64,000 bases of DNA from Gonatopus flavifemur (lineage: Eukaryota; Arthropoda; Insecta; Hymenoptera; Dryinidae), in the NCBI GenBank assembly GCA_018340375.1, contig JAFFJZ010000046.1:496001-560000 (forward strand), in the 5' to 3' direction. The translations under genes and the position numbers were made by a program. Positions 1-10,024 of this stretch are shown piece by piece (position 1 is the first letter of the stretch; each line of letters opens with the position of its first letter). The notes below the pieces were generated by a model that saw only the letters and a list, made by a program, of their open reading frames with translations, searched no databases and was not told the DNA's origin.

Positions 1-795
1 CGTACGATGGAATCCTGGGTTTGAAATATTTGCGTCTTGAGGAGGCCAAAATTTCCTCCCACCACAACACGCTAGTGACTCAAAGTAGGTCCATTCGCCC
101 TATCCTGTTCACGGGTTGCCATGACGAATCGGTTACCAAGGACGATGCCTTGGTTTGCTCAACCCAAGAGTTGGAAGGAACCGCTCTAGCACCTCAGAAC
201 CAACTGTCAAGCAGGATTTCGATTATCGAAGCGAGAACGAGGCAGGTCGTCCCTGTCCCTTTGGAAGATTGTTCCTTGGTAGAGGGATACCTTCCCAAAG
301 TAGACCTGGAAGATCATTTGTACCTGGGAAGCGCGGCCGTTCTGAATCACGGTGGCGTTTGCTACGTACTCGCTATAAACGCTAGTGAGAGAGACATGGA
401 AATAGAGATTCCGCCCCAGGGAAAAATTCCTCACGATACCGTACGTCAAAATTCCGGCAGAACTCCTCCCCTGTCTCCCTCCGAGCGTGTCAAAAAAATC
501 AAGGAGATGATCGGCGTTTCTCATCTTAGCCCTGAAGAACGCGACCATGTCCACAAAATTCTTGGAAAGCGTTCGGTACGTTTCCACCTGCCGGGTGATC
601 CGCTCCCAGCCACATCGTACACTAAATACAACATCCCTACTACCGATCAGATGCCCATCCACATCCGCCAGTATAGGTACTCTCGTGTACGTGAGCAAGA
701 GATCATAAACCGAGTCTCAAAACTCTAAGTCGATGGGGTGATTCAACCCTCGAGCTCGCCATATAATTCGCCCCTCTGGAACGTCCATTCCGCTG
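1..795 (+). pseudogene. Ty3/gypsy-type retrotransposon Pol fragment (protease end to start of RT)
   Basis: The reading frame is already open at the first base and reads GILGLKYL within the first codons, which resembles the end of a retropepsin (GILG-hydrophobic). About 150 residues later comes the linker typical of Ty3/gypsy Pol: HLSPEERDHV, a short F-x-PGDPL segment, then the N-terminal RT signature with TTDQMPIHIRQYRYS. The frame is stopped by TAA at 726-728 and continues in the same frame with VIQPSSSPYNSPLW, the classic first RT block. It then degenerates near 795, so the palm domain with the catalytic aspartates, RNase H and integrase are absent. No LTR is visible and the element is cut by the window edge. 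The linker resembles 297/17.6-like (errantivirus-related) elements, but the clade is a guess. It is a dead fragment. Confidence 0.8.
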
Positions 796-1190
796 GAACA
801 GCCCAATGGACACAATCAGATATCAACTATATGGGAATTGTTCGCTTTTTTTTGCTAATTTTCTGCTATGATATCGAATTTCTCACTCCGATAGTTTTCG
901 AGAAAACGAAGGTTTTGTCAGCGGAACAGTTCCGCTGGAACAACCATTGATATAAAGGGCATGAGATGGTGAAAGGGATGCATAGGAATTATTCGCTCCT
1001 CATTTCTCTGAGAATATGCTAGATTAATCTCATTTAGACTCAAGTATGAGGTATAACAAATATTCGTGAGAAAAATAAAATACTTGAACATTCGGACAGA
1101 GCGGAATCGTCATAGGAGGAGAGATTCCTTGGGGACTTTGGCATTGTAGATCATACGTGAGGGAAACATCTGAGCATGACTAATCACATG
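796..1190. other. No gene seen
   Basis: This is AT-rich sequence with no supportable coding region. The motif TTCCGCTGGAACA occurs at about 788 and again near 928, suggesting a small duplicated segment at the end of the retroelement fragment. Nothing else stands out. Confidence 0.5.
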
Positions 1191-1407
1191 CACTGTTAGA
1201 AAAATCTGTCTTGAACTTAACAATACTATTAAGGAGTTTTTTACATAAATATTTCATTAAATTTCATGTTTTCATATTGAATTTGATGATCGTTCTTAGA
1301 GGAAATATGAAATTTCATAAAAAATTCCGTATGAAATTTGATAAAATGTTCATGTAAAAAACTTCATAATATTATTGTTCAGTTCAAGACAGATTTTTTT
1401 AACAGTG
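1191..1407. mobile_element. 217-bp MITE with CACTG inverted termini
   Basis: The two ends are inverted copies of each other: the left begins CACTGTTAGAAAAATCTGTC and the right, read in reverse, begins CACTGTTAAAAAAATCTGTC. The pairing continues through GTTCAAGACAG/CTGTCTTGAAC and then more loosely inward to a shared TTTTTTACAT segment. There is no coding capacity. TG directly flanks both ends. CACTR termini with a short duplication are typical of the CACTA/EnSpm superfamily, so this is probably a non-autonomous CACTA-like element; the superfamily call rests only on the terminal bases. Confidence 0.7.
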
Positions 1408-1494
1408 TGATGAACAAGCATACCGTGTAGAATGGAACTGGGATTCGGAAGTATGAATGATGCTGGGAATCCATACTTATAGATTATTCACGAA

Positions 1495-2645
1495 ATGTGA
1501 AATATTCGCTATTCTCTCGTCAAACTTTGGTTTCCTGGAATCAAGTTGTGTTTCTCCCATATACAGGGTTCAGAATGGTTGCAAAACAACCCCTACGACC
1601 AGGTGATAATGAGCGCGAAAATCCAGGATAGATTATGGCGGAGCAAAAAAATCGAATGTCTCTTAAAATGTGGAATATTCGCGGTTATGATGTTGAAACC
1701 TTGCTCTTCGGAGTCCAGATGCCGTTTCCCTGGTGAAAATGAAGCGTGCATTTGGAGCGTCGCATAGGAGTGTTATTACCGTCTCATGAGAGTGTATTAA
1801 GAGTCAATTGGCGCAGTTGAGCGTGAATTGAGCGTGAAGAAGAGCGTTCATGCACGCTGTACTCACGCTTATATTGAAGTAACCGTGCATTGAACGTATA
1901 TTGGCCAGAATCACGTTATTGGTACGCTGTTTGAACTTCATGTGCACGCCGTTTTTCCGCCAGGGTTTCGCCTCATAATTCATTCGGAACAGTTGTGGTA
2001 CACCCCCATCGGTGAGTTGAGAACCAGCAGAGAATTCCAGGATGGTTTGAAGCAGAACAAAGAAAGAAAGTGTCTCTGGGAATGTCAAATTTTCGCGGTC
2101 TCTTCATCAAACTTTGTTTTCCGGCGCACAGATTGAGTGTTTGGTTCGAATGGGGATTTCAATGAATGAAGCACACCTTCTTTAACACGATGAGAACTAG
2201 CAAAAGAATCCAAAATGCTTCAGAGCAGAGCAAAAAAATCAAATGTCTCGGAAGACGTCAAATATTCGCGATGTTTCCTTCGGAATTTGTTTTTCGGAGC
2301 CCAGATTACGTTTTTGGTTTATATGAGGGGCCAAATGAATGAAGCACACCTGCTTGAACACGGTGAGAACTAGCAGGAAAATCCCGGATGGTTTACAGCA
2401 GAGCGAAAAGATCAAATGTCTCGAAAAATGTCAAATATTCGCAATTTTTCCTTCAAAATTTGTTTTTCGGGGCCCAGATTACGTTTTTGGTTTGTATGAG
2501 GATTCGGATGAATGAAGCACTTTTTGAACACAGTGAGAACTAGCGGAAAAGTCCATGATGATTTGAAGCAGAGCGAAAAAATCGAATGTCTCGAAAAATG
2601 TCAGATATTCGCGATTTTTTCATCAAACTTCATAATGAGTGTGTC
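1495..2645. repeat. 173-bp satellite, block 1 (diverged)
   Basis: Units repeat the order: AGCAGAGCGAAAAAATCGAA, then TGTCTCGAAAAATGTC, then AAATATTCGCGATTTTTTC, then TCGGAGCCCAGATTACG, then GGTTCATATGAGGATTCG. Landmark positions fall near 2135, 2308 and 2481, giving a period of 173 bp. The first two or three units (1495-1960) are strongly diverged and carry non-satellite sequence around 1795-1960. Because 173 is not a multiple of three, open frames over the array shift at every unit and are not genes. Confidence 0.85.
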
Positions 2646-2670
2646 TGGGGAAAATGGAATGTATGGTCAA

Positions 2671-2897
2671 GGCAGGGGGCATAATCTCGAATAAAAAATT
2701 TTCAAACGGATTTCAGCGCTGCCATACGGTAGTACAGTGAACTAATCTACATGTATACACTAACACTAATTCGAAAATCGGTGTGATTTGTTCATTGTTT
2801 GTGTTAGTTGTATCTATGGCGAATAATTCACTGTACTACCGTACGGCAGCGCTTAAATCCGTTTGAGAATGTTGCATTTGAGATTATGCCCCCTGGG
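2671..2897. mobile_element. 227-bp TTAA-flanked hairpin element, piggyBac-like MITE
   Basis: The arms are inverted over about 60 bp: CAGGGGGCATAATCTC at the left edge matches its reverse complement at the right edge, and so does GTACAGTG/CACTGTAC further in around a GCGCTGCC block. The right flank is TTAA (2898-2901) and the left flank is TCAA (2667-2670), one change from TTAA. Duplication of TTAA next to a terminus starting with C residues is the hallmark of piggyBac elements. It sits immediately after satellite block 1 and carries no gene. Confidence 0.72.
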
Positions 2898-2901
2898 TTA
2901 A

Positions 2902-3417
2902 GGTATGTAGATTGTGACTATCGATATGTATATAGATATAGTTATATATATTTGCTCAATAGTAAATGATATAATAAACCAAAAAGAATACAATTCGATA
3001 TAATACGTATCTTACCGCTAATTGTGTGAGAGTGTCGGGTGTATGTGTGTCGTGGGTGTGTGTGTGTCGTGGCATCGAAGTCCGTGGGATGGCAAGCTGC
3101 TGGTTTCCGATGTGCACTATGGAGGTAAAGGTGGCTGCGCTTAGGTTGCACGTCCTCGTGGGATATATTTTGGTTACCGCGGGGGTATGCGGTCTAGGAA
3201 CCGTCCAGAATTTCACTACACTGGGTGTATCACAATTGGCCTCGTGGGGCGAGCGAGAGTGTGTGCTAATAATAAGTTCCGAACAAGTCGATGGCCGGAA
3301 ACAATCTGTCTTCTCGTCTTCGCTCAATCACGGCTGTCGCCGCTGTTGCTCCCTCCACCTCCTCATCGGTGCCCCCCTCTACTCTCTTATTCTCCTCGTA
3401 ACGCTTACGTTACAACT
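2902..3417. other. No supportable gene; short GT-rich tract
   Basis: The stretch contains a short GT-rich run near 3046-3070 and then unremarkable sequence with open frames on both strands that have no recognisable domain. The frame running from 3026 crosses into the satellite and is therefore not believable as a gene. Confidence 0.45.
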
Positions 3418-3940
3418 TCGTTTTTCGGAGCCCAGATTACGTTTTTGGTTCATATGAGGATTAAAATGAATGGAGCACACCTTCTTCAACACGATGAGGA
3501 CTAGCAAAAGAATCCAGAATGCTTCAGAGCAGGGCGAAAAAATCAAATGTCTCGGAAAACTTCAAATATTCGCGATTTTTTCTCCGGAATTTGTGTTTCG
3601 AAGCCCAGATTACGTTCTTGGTTCATATGAGGATCCAAATGGATGGAGCACACCTTCTTGAACACGGCAGAGAACTAGCAGAAGAATCCCGGATGGTTCA
3701 CAGCAGGGCAAAAAAATCAAATGTCTTGAAAAATGTCAAATACTTGCGATTTTTTCTTGAAAATTTGTTTTTCGGAGCCCAAATTCCGTTTTTGGTTAAT
3801 ATAAGGACCTTGAATAAATGAAGCACTCCTTCTCCGATGCGATGAGGAACGGCGAAATAATACAGGATGATTTGTAGCAGAGCAAAAGAATCAAATGTCT
3901 CGAAGAATGTCAAATATTCACGATTTTTCCATCAGAATTC
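3418..3940. repeat. 173-bp satellite, block 2
   Basis: Three units of the same satellite as at 1495-2645, with landmarks near 3439, 3612 and 3786 (spacing 173 and 174). The last unit breaks off at about 3940 exactly where the long inverted-terminus element begins. The missing part of that unit reappears at 6023, so the satellite array was present before the insertion. Confidence 0.88.
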
Positions 3941-6022
3941 CACGGTAATCCAGAAGCAGTGATGGGTATGACAAGAATGTGTCAACAAACAAGATTCGGC
4001 GTGATTCACAGATTCAAAGTCCGTTTGGAATGAAATCCTAATTGTAGCGGTTCTCCAGATATCGATAAACAAATTTCGTTATTTTTTTATTGGATCTGAT
4101 AAGGCAAGAAACACGTCTTTATCATATTATAGTGGTCGATTCCAGCTCAAAATGCCCGTGTGAACATGTTTCGGGGAAGATTGGATATATAAATCATCGT
4201 AAATTATTATTTCGTTATCTTGTTTACATGCGATAGGTGGAAAAGAGGGTTAATGGACAGTAGTCAGAAGAAACAACACAGATACTAGTATGTATTTTAT
4301 TCGTGCTGTATTTTCTTGAAGTACTCTGCCATTAAAAGATTCAATTGATCAGTTGATGAATAAATAAATATTCGAAAGGATAAAACCCGAGTCGAAATAC
4401 AAATACGGTTTTGGAACTCGTTATCAGGTTCAGATTGAATTGCCTTCGTACTGGTTTGGTCCACTTTATGCAACTTCTATATCGACATTTGATGAATATA
4501 AATCTTTGAGACTATATTCAGACCACTTAACCCACAACAATTCGGAGCTTTGCTAGTCCAGGAAGTGCAAAATAACTAATTAGTCATACTCATAATTACT
4601 TGTAAATAATAATGATTTCAAAGACACTGAAGAAATGTGTAGTGCTGATAACAATGGTATAGAGATTGAAACCAGAAGTTGTGCTCTGATACCCACATTG
4701 TGACCATTAGATCTAGCTCATTAGATCTAGTTCCTTTAGGTAAAATAATATCATCGTAATTTGGCATCTTTTGCCAGGGTCTCCTGTAATTCATTTTCTC
4801 ATGCTCCAAATGTGCGATACCATACGTTGCGCATATGCTCAATGGAAACCTTGAATCCTGAAGACTGAAGGCAGGAGTGTGTGGAGTTTTAATGAGCTGC
4901 TCATGTTTTTTTCTGTCATAAGAAATTGTTCTGGCCTCTTTTTCCCGAACGAAATTTTCTTACCACAAGGTGCACACACTTTTTTTCTATTGTCTTCATG
5001 TGAACATTTGAAATGATTCATTGTAACTTCATGTGTTGGATTGTGTTGAGCATATATTCACTACATGAATTCCAATACGAAAACAAAAGGAATCTAGTTT
5101 TTTGTCAGAATAAAACACACTATCAACCCGTTGTAGATATGCTCCTGTTATCTTCGTTATCATAAAATGAGTTGCTCTTTCACTACAATGCAAAGAATCT
5201 ATGGTTAGAATGACGATACGATTGATTTCAAACCGAAATTTAGGTCACAATGTAGGTATCACAGCACAACTTCTGGTTTTAATCTCTATACCATTGTTAT
5301 CAGCACCACACACTCCTTCAGTGTGTTTGAAAATATTATTATTGACAAGTAATTATGAGTATGACTAATTAGTTATTCTGTACTTCCTGGACTAGCAGAG
5401 CTTCGGATTATTTTGGGTTGAGTGATCCGAATATAGTTCTGAAGATTCATATTTATCAAATGTCGATATAGAAGTCGCATAAAGTGGACTAAACCAGTAC
5501 GAAGGCATTTCAATTTGGACCTGATTACGAGTTCCAAAACCGTATTTGTATTTCGACTCGGGTTTCATCATTTTGAATATTGTTTATTTATTCATCGACT
5601 CATAAATTGAATCTTTCAATGGCAGAGTACTTCAAGAAAATATAGCACGAATGAAATACATACTAGTATTTGCGTTTTTTTTCCTGGCCACTGTCTATTC
5701 ACCCTTTTTTCACCTATTGCATATAAACAAGATAACGAAATAATGATTTACAATGATTTATATATCCAATCTTCCCCAAAAAATGTTCACACGGGCATTT
5801 TGAGCTGGAATTAACCACTAAAATATGATAAAGACGTGTTTTTTGCCTCATCAGAACCAATATAAAATTAACGAAAATGTATTTATCGATATCTGGAGAA
5901 CGGCTACAGTCAGGATTCCATTTCAAACTGATTTTCAATCTGTAAATTACGCCCAATATGACCCCGCATCCCGTTTGTTGACACATTGGTGTCATACCCA
6001 TCGCTGCTTCTAGAGCACCTTG
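3941..6022 (-). mobile_element. 2.08-kb DNA transposon with ~770-bp inverted termini and CACGGT end (Transib/RAG-like candidate)
   Basis: The left arm (3941 to about 4706) is the inverted copy of the right arm (about 5240-6022). Inverted landmarks include GAAGCAGTGATGGGTATGAC at 3952 with its partner near 5996, CACGGGCATTTTGAGCTGGA, and TGGTATAGAGATT near 4655 with its partner near 5285. The left terminus reads CACGGTAATC and the right, reversed, CAAGGTGCTC, so the ancestral end was probably CACGGTG. That resembles the heptamer-like ends known for Transib elements. The insertion interrupts one satellite unit; flanks AATTC and ATTTG are compatible with a decayed 5-bp duplication. The centre holds only a fragment of the transposase gene, so this is an internal deletion derivative. 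The superfamily is inferred. Confidence 0.7.
4700..5021 (-). pseudogene. RAG1 N-terminal-like zinc-motif fragment of a transposase
   Basis: On the minus strand from ATG at 5021 the peptide reads CSHEDNRKKVCAPCGKKI, followed after about 40 residues and one frameshift near 4840 by SICATY, then HLEHEK, MPNYDDIILPKGTRSN. The order (CxxC, hydrophobic segment, a second cysteine pair, a proline-rich stretch before a further cysteine motif) parallels the N-terminal region of vertebrate RAG1 and the related N-RAG modules described in invertebrate mobile elements. The second pair is damaged: its last cysteine is tyrosine. The frame breaks off near 4710 at a direct duplication of CATTAGATCTAG, where the rest of the gene was deleted. 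Homology is argued from motif order and memory of the family, not from an alignment. Confidence 0.55.
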
Positions 6023-7068
6023 ATTTGTTCTTCGGAGCCCAGATTACGTTCCTGGTTTGAGTGAGGATTCGAATGGATGTGACACACCTTCTTCGACGCG
6101 GTCAGGGCAAGCAAGGAAATCCCGGATGGTTTACAACAGAGCGAAAAATTGAGTGCCTCTGGAAATGTCAAATATTCGCGATTTTTTCTTCAAAATTTGT
6201 TCTTCGGAGCTCAGATGACGTTTTTGGTCCATATGAGGATTCGAATGGATGAACCACACCTCCTTGAACACGGGGGGAACCGGCGAAGAAATCCAAGATG
6301 ATTTGGAGCAGAGCAAAAAAATCGAATGTCTCGAAAAATGTCAAATATTCGCGTTTTTTTCATCAAACTTTGTTTTTTGGAGCCCAGATTACGTTTTTGG
6401 TTCATATGAGGATTCGAATGAATGAAGCACATCTTCTAAAACGTGGCGAGAACGATCGGAAGAATCCATGATGATTTGCAGCAGGGCAAGAAAATCGAAT
6501 GTCTCGGAAAATGTCAAATATTCGCGATTTTCTCTTCAAACTTTGTTTTTCGGTGCGCTGATTATGATTTGGGTTCATATGAGGATTCGAATGAATGTAG
6601 CACACCTTCTTCAACGTGATGAGAACGAGCGAGAAAATCCTGGATGGTTTACAGTAGAGCAAAAAATCGAATGTCTCGAAAAATGTCAAATATTCGCGAT
6701 TTTTTCTTCAAACTTTCTTTTTCGGAGCCCAGATTACGTTTCTGGTCTGAGTAAAGATTCGAATGGATGTGACACACCTTCTCCGACGCGGTGAGCATAA
6801 GCAAAATAATCCCGGATGGCTTAGAGCAGAGCAAAAAAATCGAGTGCCTCTGGAAATGTCAAATATTTGCGATTTTTTCTTCAAAATTTGTTCTTCGGAG
6901 CTCGGATTACGTTTTTGGTTCATATGAGGATTTGAATGGATGAAGCACACCTCCTTGAACACGGTGAGAACTGGCGAAGAAATCCAGGATGATTTGGAGC
7001 AGAGCGAAAAAATCGAATGTTTCGAAAAATGTCAAATATCCGCGATTTTTTCATCAAACTTTGTTTCT
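6023..7068. repeat. 173-bp satellite, block 3 (six units)
   Basis: Landmarks at 6046, 6218, 6391, 6564, 6736 and 6909 give spacings of 172-173 bp. The units are better conserved than in block 1 and share the GGAGCCCAGATTACG and CATATGAGGATTCGAATG boxes. Alternate units look more alike (for example, those starting near 6046 and 6736 share GGTTTGAGTGAGGATTCG-like and TGACACACC variants), hinting at a higher-order repeat of about four units. The array stops abruptly at TTTGTTTCTGG near 7068. Confidence 0.9.
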
Positions 7069-7329
7069 GGCGAATACCACAACATCAGGCGGGAACAAAG
7101 ATACCGCCGCTACGTATGTTCACCTCGTTAATGCAGCTGCCTCAATCAAACATGCGTATGATGCGACGCCGCCGCTTTTTCCGCAAATCATTTCCCCTTC
7201 CAGTGTGCACATTTTGTTTTGATTTTCTATAAAAGTGTTCAGTCTTATTCGACGTTTCGGATGAGTTGGGGGACTTTATATCCATCTCACAATGCCGTTG
7301 AAACGTGGACCTCCTTCGAAACTCGACTA

Positions 7330-7537
7330 CACGGAAAAAACAAATCACTTTGAAAGACAGTGCTACCTATCGTCACAAAACTCAATGCTAGTCTGCATTG
7401 TGAAATGACATGGTTGCCTTGTGTTTCATGGTGCGCGCGCACCTTCTTCCACGGTGTATATACACATGGTACTATACCATGCTTGTACGTCGATCCGAAG
7501 TGTTCGCACGTTGTTTTTCGGTGCATGAACACAAGTC
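7330..7537. repeat. Dispersed ~208-bp repeat, copy 1
   Basis: This segment recurs in inverted orientation at 51926-52133 at high identity, sharing for example GGTGCGCGCGCACC-like and ATACCATGCTTGTACG stretches. It begins CACGGAAAAAACAAATC directly after TA, which resembles the CACGGAGAA ends of several small hairpin elements further right. The opposite terminus is not recognisable, so it may be a broken MITE. Open frames inside it are mirrored between copies but shifted, so I do not call a gene. Confidence 0.65.
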
Positions 7538-7725
7538 ATCTCGACAGTATAGGAAAGCGTGCGTTTCATTTGGAAACGCGCGTATCTGCTTGACGTTTGA
7601 AAATCCTATTATATAGTCACATAAAAATTTATAAATGAAATGAATAAGAGCATATTTTTGTCAATTGATATAATATTCATTCCACATAAATGGAATTGCA
7701 ATGAAACCTCAATTACAATATATGT

Positions 7726-9805
7726 CTATTTATCACATATAAGCCGTTTTTCTCCAAAAATTAAAGATGGTATAACTGTTATGAGACACTGATATTCTAC
7801 ATAGTCGTATTCTTCAATCTCTTCATGTACAGTATCCGCAGGGAAGTGTGAATCGAAGCCAAGTTGTTCCATAGGAATATATTTGAATATAACTTTGTTA
7901 TCTATGATGGAAATATTAGTCATTTCACCATATTCAACAGCTTCCAAAATCTTCGGTACTATGCACGTTTCCTCCGAGTATACGATCCCATTGATCTTCA
8001 TATTTTAAAATCCAATTTTATTTCTTGCTGAAGGGAATAACGCATTCACTACAGAGTTTTTCACTCCAGCACCTTTAAACATATACATATTATTATATTC
8101 TTCGATGGATCGCAACATCAAACCTAACCTGCGTTCGGGTACCAATAGTTGTCAGAATATTCTGATGACCCGATGTATTTCGCAAAATTGCTTTGATATG
8201 GCGATGTTTTGATTCAAATCGCATCGAAGAGTAATGTACTACTGGTCCGTTTTTTCCAATAATATTTGCATAATGGATCAAAAGATGGAATTTACCTTTC
8301 AAGTGGCTGAATAATGATTTATACAAGGTATGATGTTTCTGTGTTAACTGTTGAAGTAGTAAAATATGTGATTGCTTTAATATCGGTGGAGTTGAAATAC
8401 ATATTATTTCACAAAGCTTTTCATAAAGTTCCAAAACTGTATTGTCACGAGGAATTTCATCGCCTACCATGATGCCAAAATATCTGGTAAAAAATAACAT
8501 TTCACTTGCCGACATTTTCATTCTACTATTTTTCTTGAGATAATCAATATTAATCGGTGGAGGTACGTTGGAGGATTCGTATCCAAAATTCAATGATTGT
8601 AAACAATAGTTTAAAAATTCTATTGTAAAATATTCATCTGTAATAAGTGACAATACGATTTCAGCCATAACATAATCACAAACTCCTTCGTATACATCGT
8701 GCATAATATCCACAGTTTGATTTTCAATAACACGGAAATCAATTATGTTGTTGAAAATGCAAACCTCCTTCATCCCTGTTTGTTAAGTTTTTATATTTTT
8801 TACATCTTCATTGTATTTTTCAACTGTTCTGAGTAGTGGCTGGTATTCTGTAGTTGATTTATGAGTGAGATCAAGTGCGGCGTAACACATTCTACAAAAA
8901 CGGGTGTTTACGAACGATTCTGTGAAACCGAAAATCCCATTTATCCCCAAATTATCACCTAAAATTAAGCGGGTCAAAAGATATACTGTTTTCTTCTCGT
9001 TTTTGATTGACAGTTCGATCCCATTCTCTCTTAAGTCGTTGAATTCGTTGATGAATATACCAGAAATCTTTTCATTCGCATATGCTTTTCTATCTCTCGT
9101 ATAAAATACATTTGATAATACGATGCTTTCTAGTTTGGATGCAAAATTTGGTGGGAAACAAGGGACTGTTACATAAATTGTATCGACTTCATTGCTCCCT
9201 GCATGAGCCTTCAGAGCGTTTCCAGTTTCAACATCATCGAAATAACCGAAGAGAGGTAAAATAATCCCATTTTCATTCGAATTGTTCAATTGCTTCTTCC
9301 ATAAACTCCCTTGAACGAAATCGCAAAGAATATTTGGTTCATTGTACAGCGACTAGACATATTGTAGAGTTGCATCCAATAAACCATCGATCATGAGCAG
9401 TTTCTTCAATGAATCTCTCAGAGGCATATGGACCATCGATACAGGTTTGCTCATGATTTGCAGCTTGTTTTCACGGAGAATTGATACAGTTCCTTCAGTG
9501 ATTGGAAAATTCATAGGATCTTTATATAAATTAATTTTTTCATACATGAGTAACCGTTCATTCTCTGTATCAAAATTCATGGAAGGGTCTTTGTATTTCT
9601 GAAATATGGTTTGGGTCTCTACTAATAGATCGTGTTTTATGGCATTCTTCAAATTTTCATTCCATTTCATAAGTGAGAATGGATTGTACATATCTTTAAT
9701 GAAATCTTTCATAATTGTAATAATAAACTGCACATCTGCTGTTGGAAATTCCAGATTTCCATATAAAGCGCACGGTAACTTTGAAACACTAGTGTCAAGG
9801 TCCAT
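7726..9805 (-). pseudogene. CACTA-like transposase (Transposase_21-related arthropod family), decayed
   Basis: Four consecutive minus-strand segments make up one gene. From ATG at 9805 comes a helical N-terminal region (to 9353). After a frameshift, an in-frame-readable linker FVQGSLWKK leads into 9289-8783 with LPLFGYFDDVETGN and LILGDNLGINGI, the two aspartate motifs that correspond to catalytic positions in En/Spm-type transposases. Then 8773-8093 carries DIMHDVYEGV, INIDYLKKNSRMKMSASEM, VGDEIPRDNTV and HYSSMRFESKHRHIK. The final part (8001-7726) is an acidic C-terminal segment. The order and motifs match a transposase-like family common in arthropods and fish. Breaks between segments show it is not functional. 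No CACTA termini were found nearby. Confidence 0.7.
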
Positions 9806-10024
9806 TTTCAAAAATAAATAATTACTCGAACTCAGTGATAGTATACTAAGGCTAAGATAGAATTATTCCGTGAAATTGATTTTTATGAAATAATTTTCAT
9901 AAAATAATTTGTTGATTAGGTATGTTATGTATGTATGTAACTGTATTTGTTCCCGGCGCCTGCTCACATTGCTTGCAGGTGCCTCCATAAATCTACCTAC
10001 ATCGTCCCCTTAAACCTAGTTTTA

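Noticed and set aside
3470..6962. Many open frames of 60-110 codons on both strands across the satellite, encoding peptides such as NVSKNVKYSRFF
   Set aside because: They are translations of the 173-bp repeat; the frame changes with every unit and no unit has a consistent start.
7200..7290. TATAAAA at about 7226 followed by an ATG near 7291, considered as a promoter and first exon
   Set aside because: The TCAGTC initiator-like motif lies too close to the TATA box and the frame ends within the neighbouring repeat.
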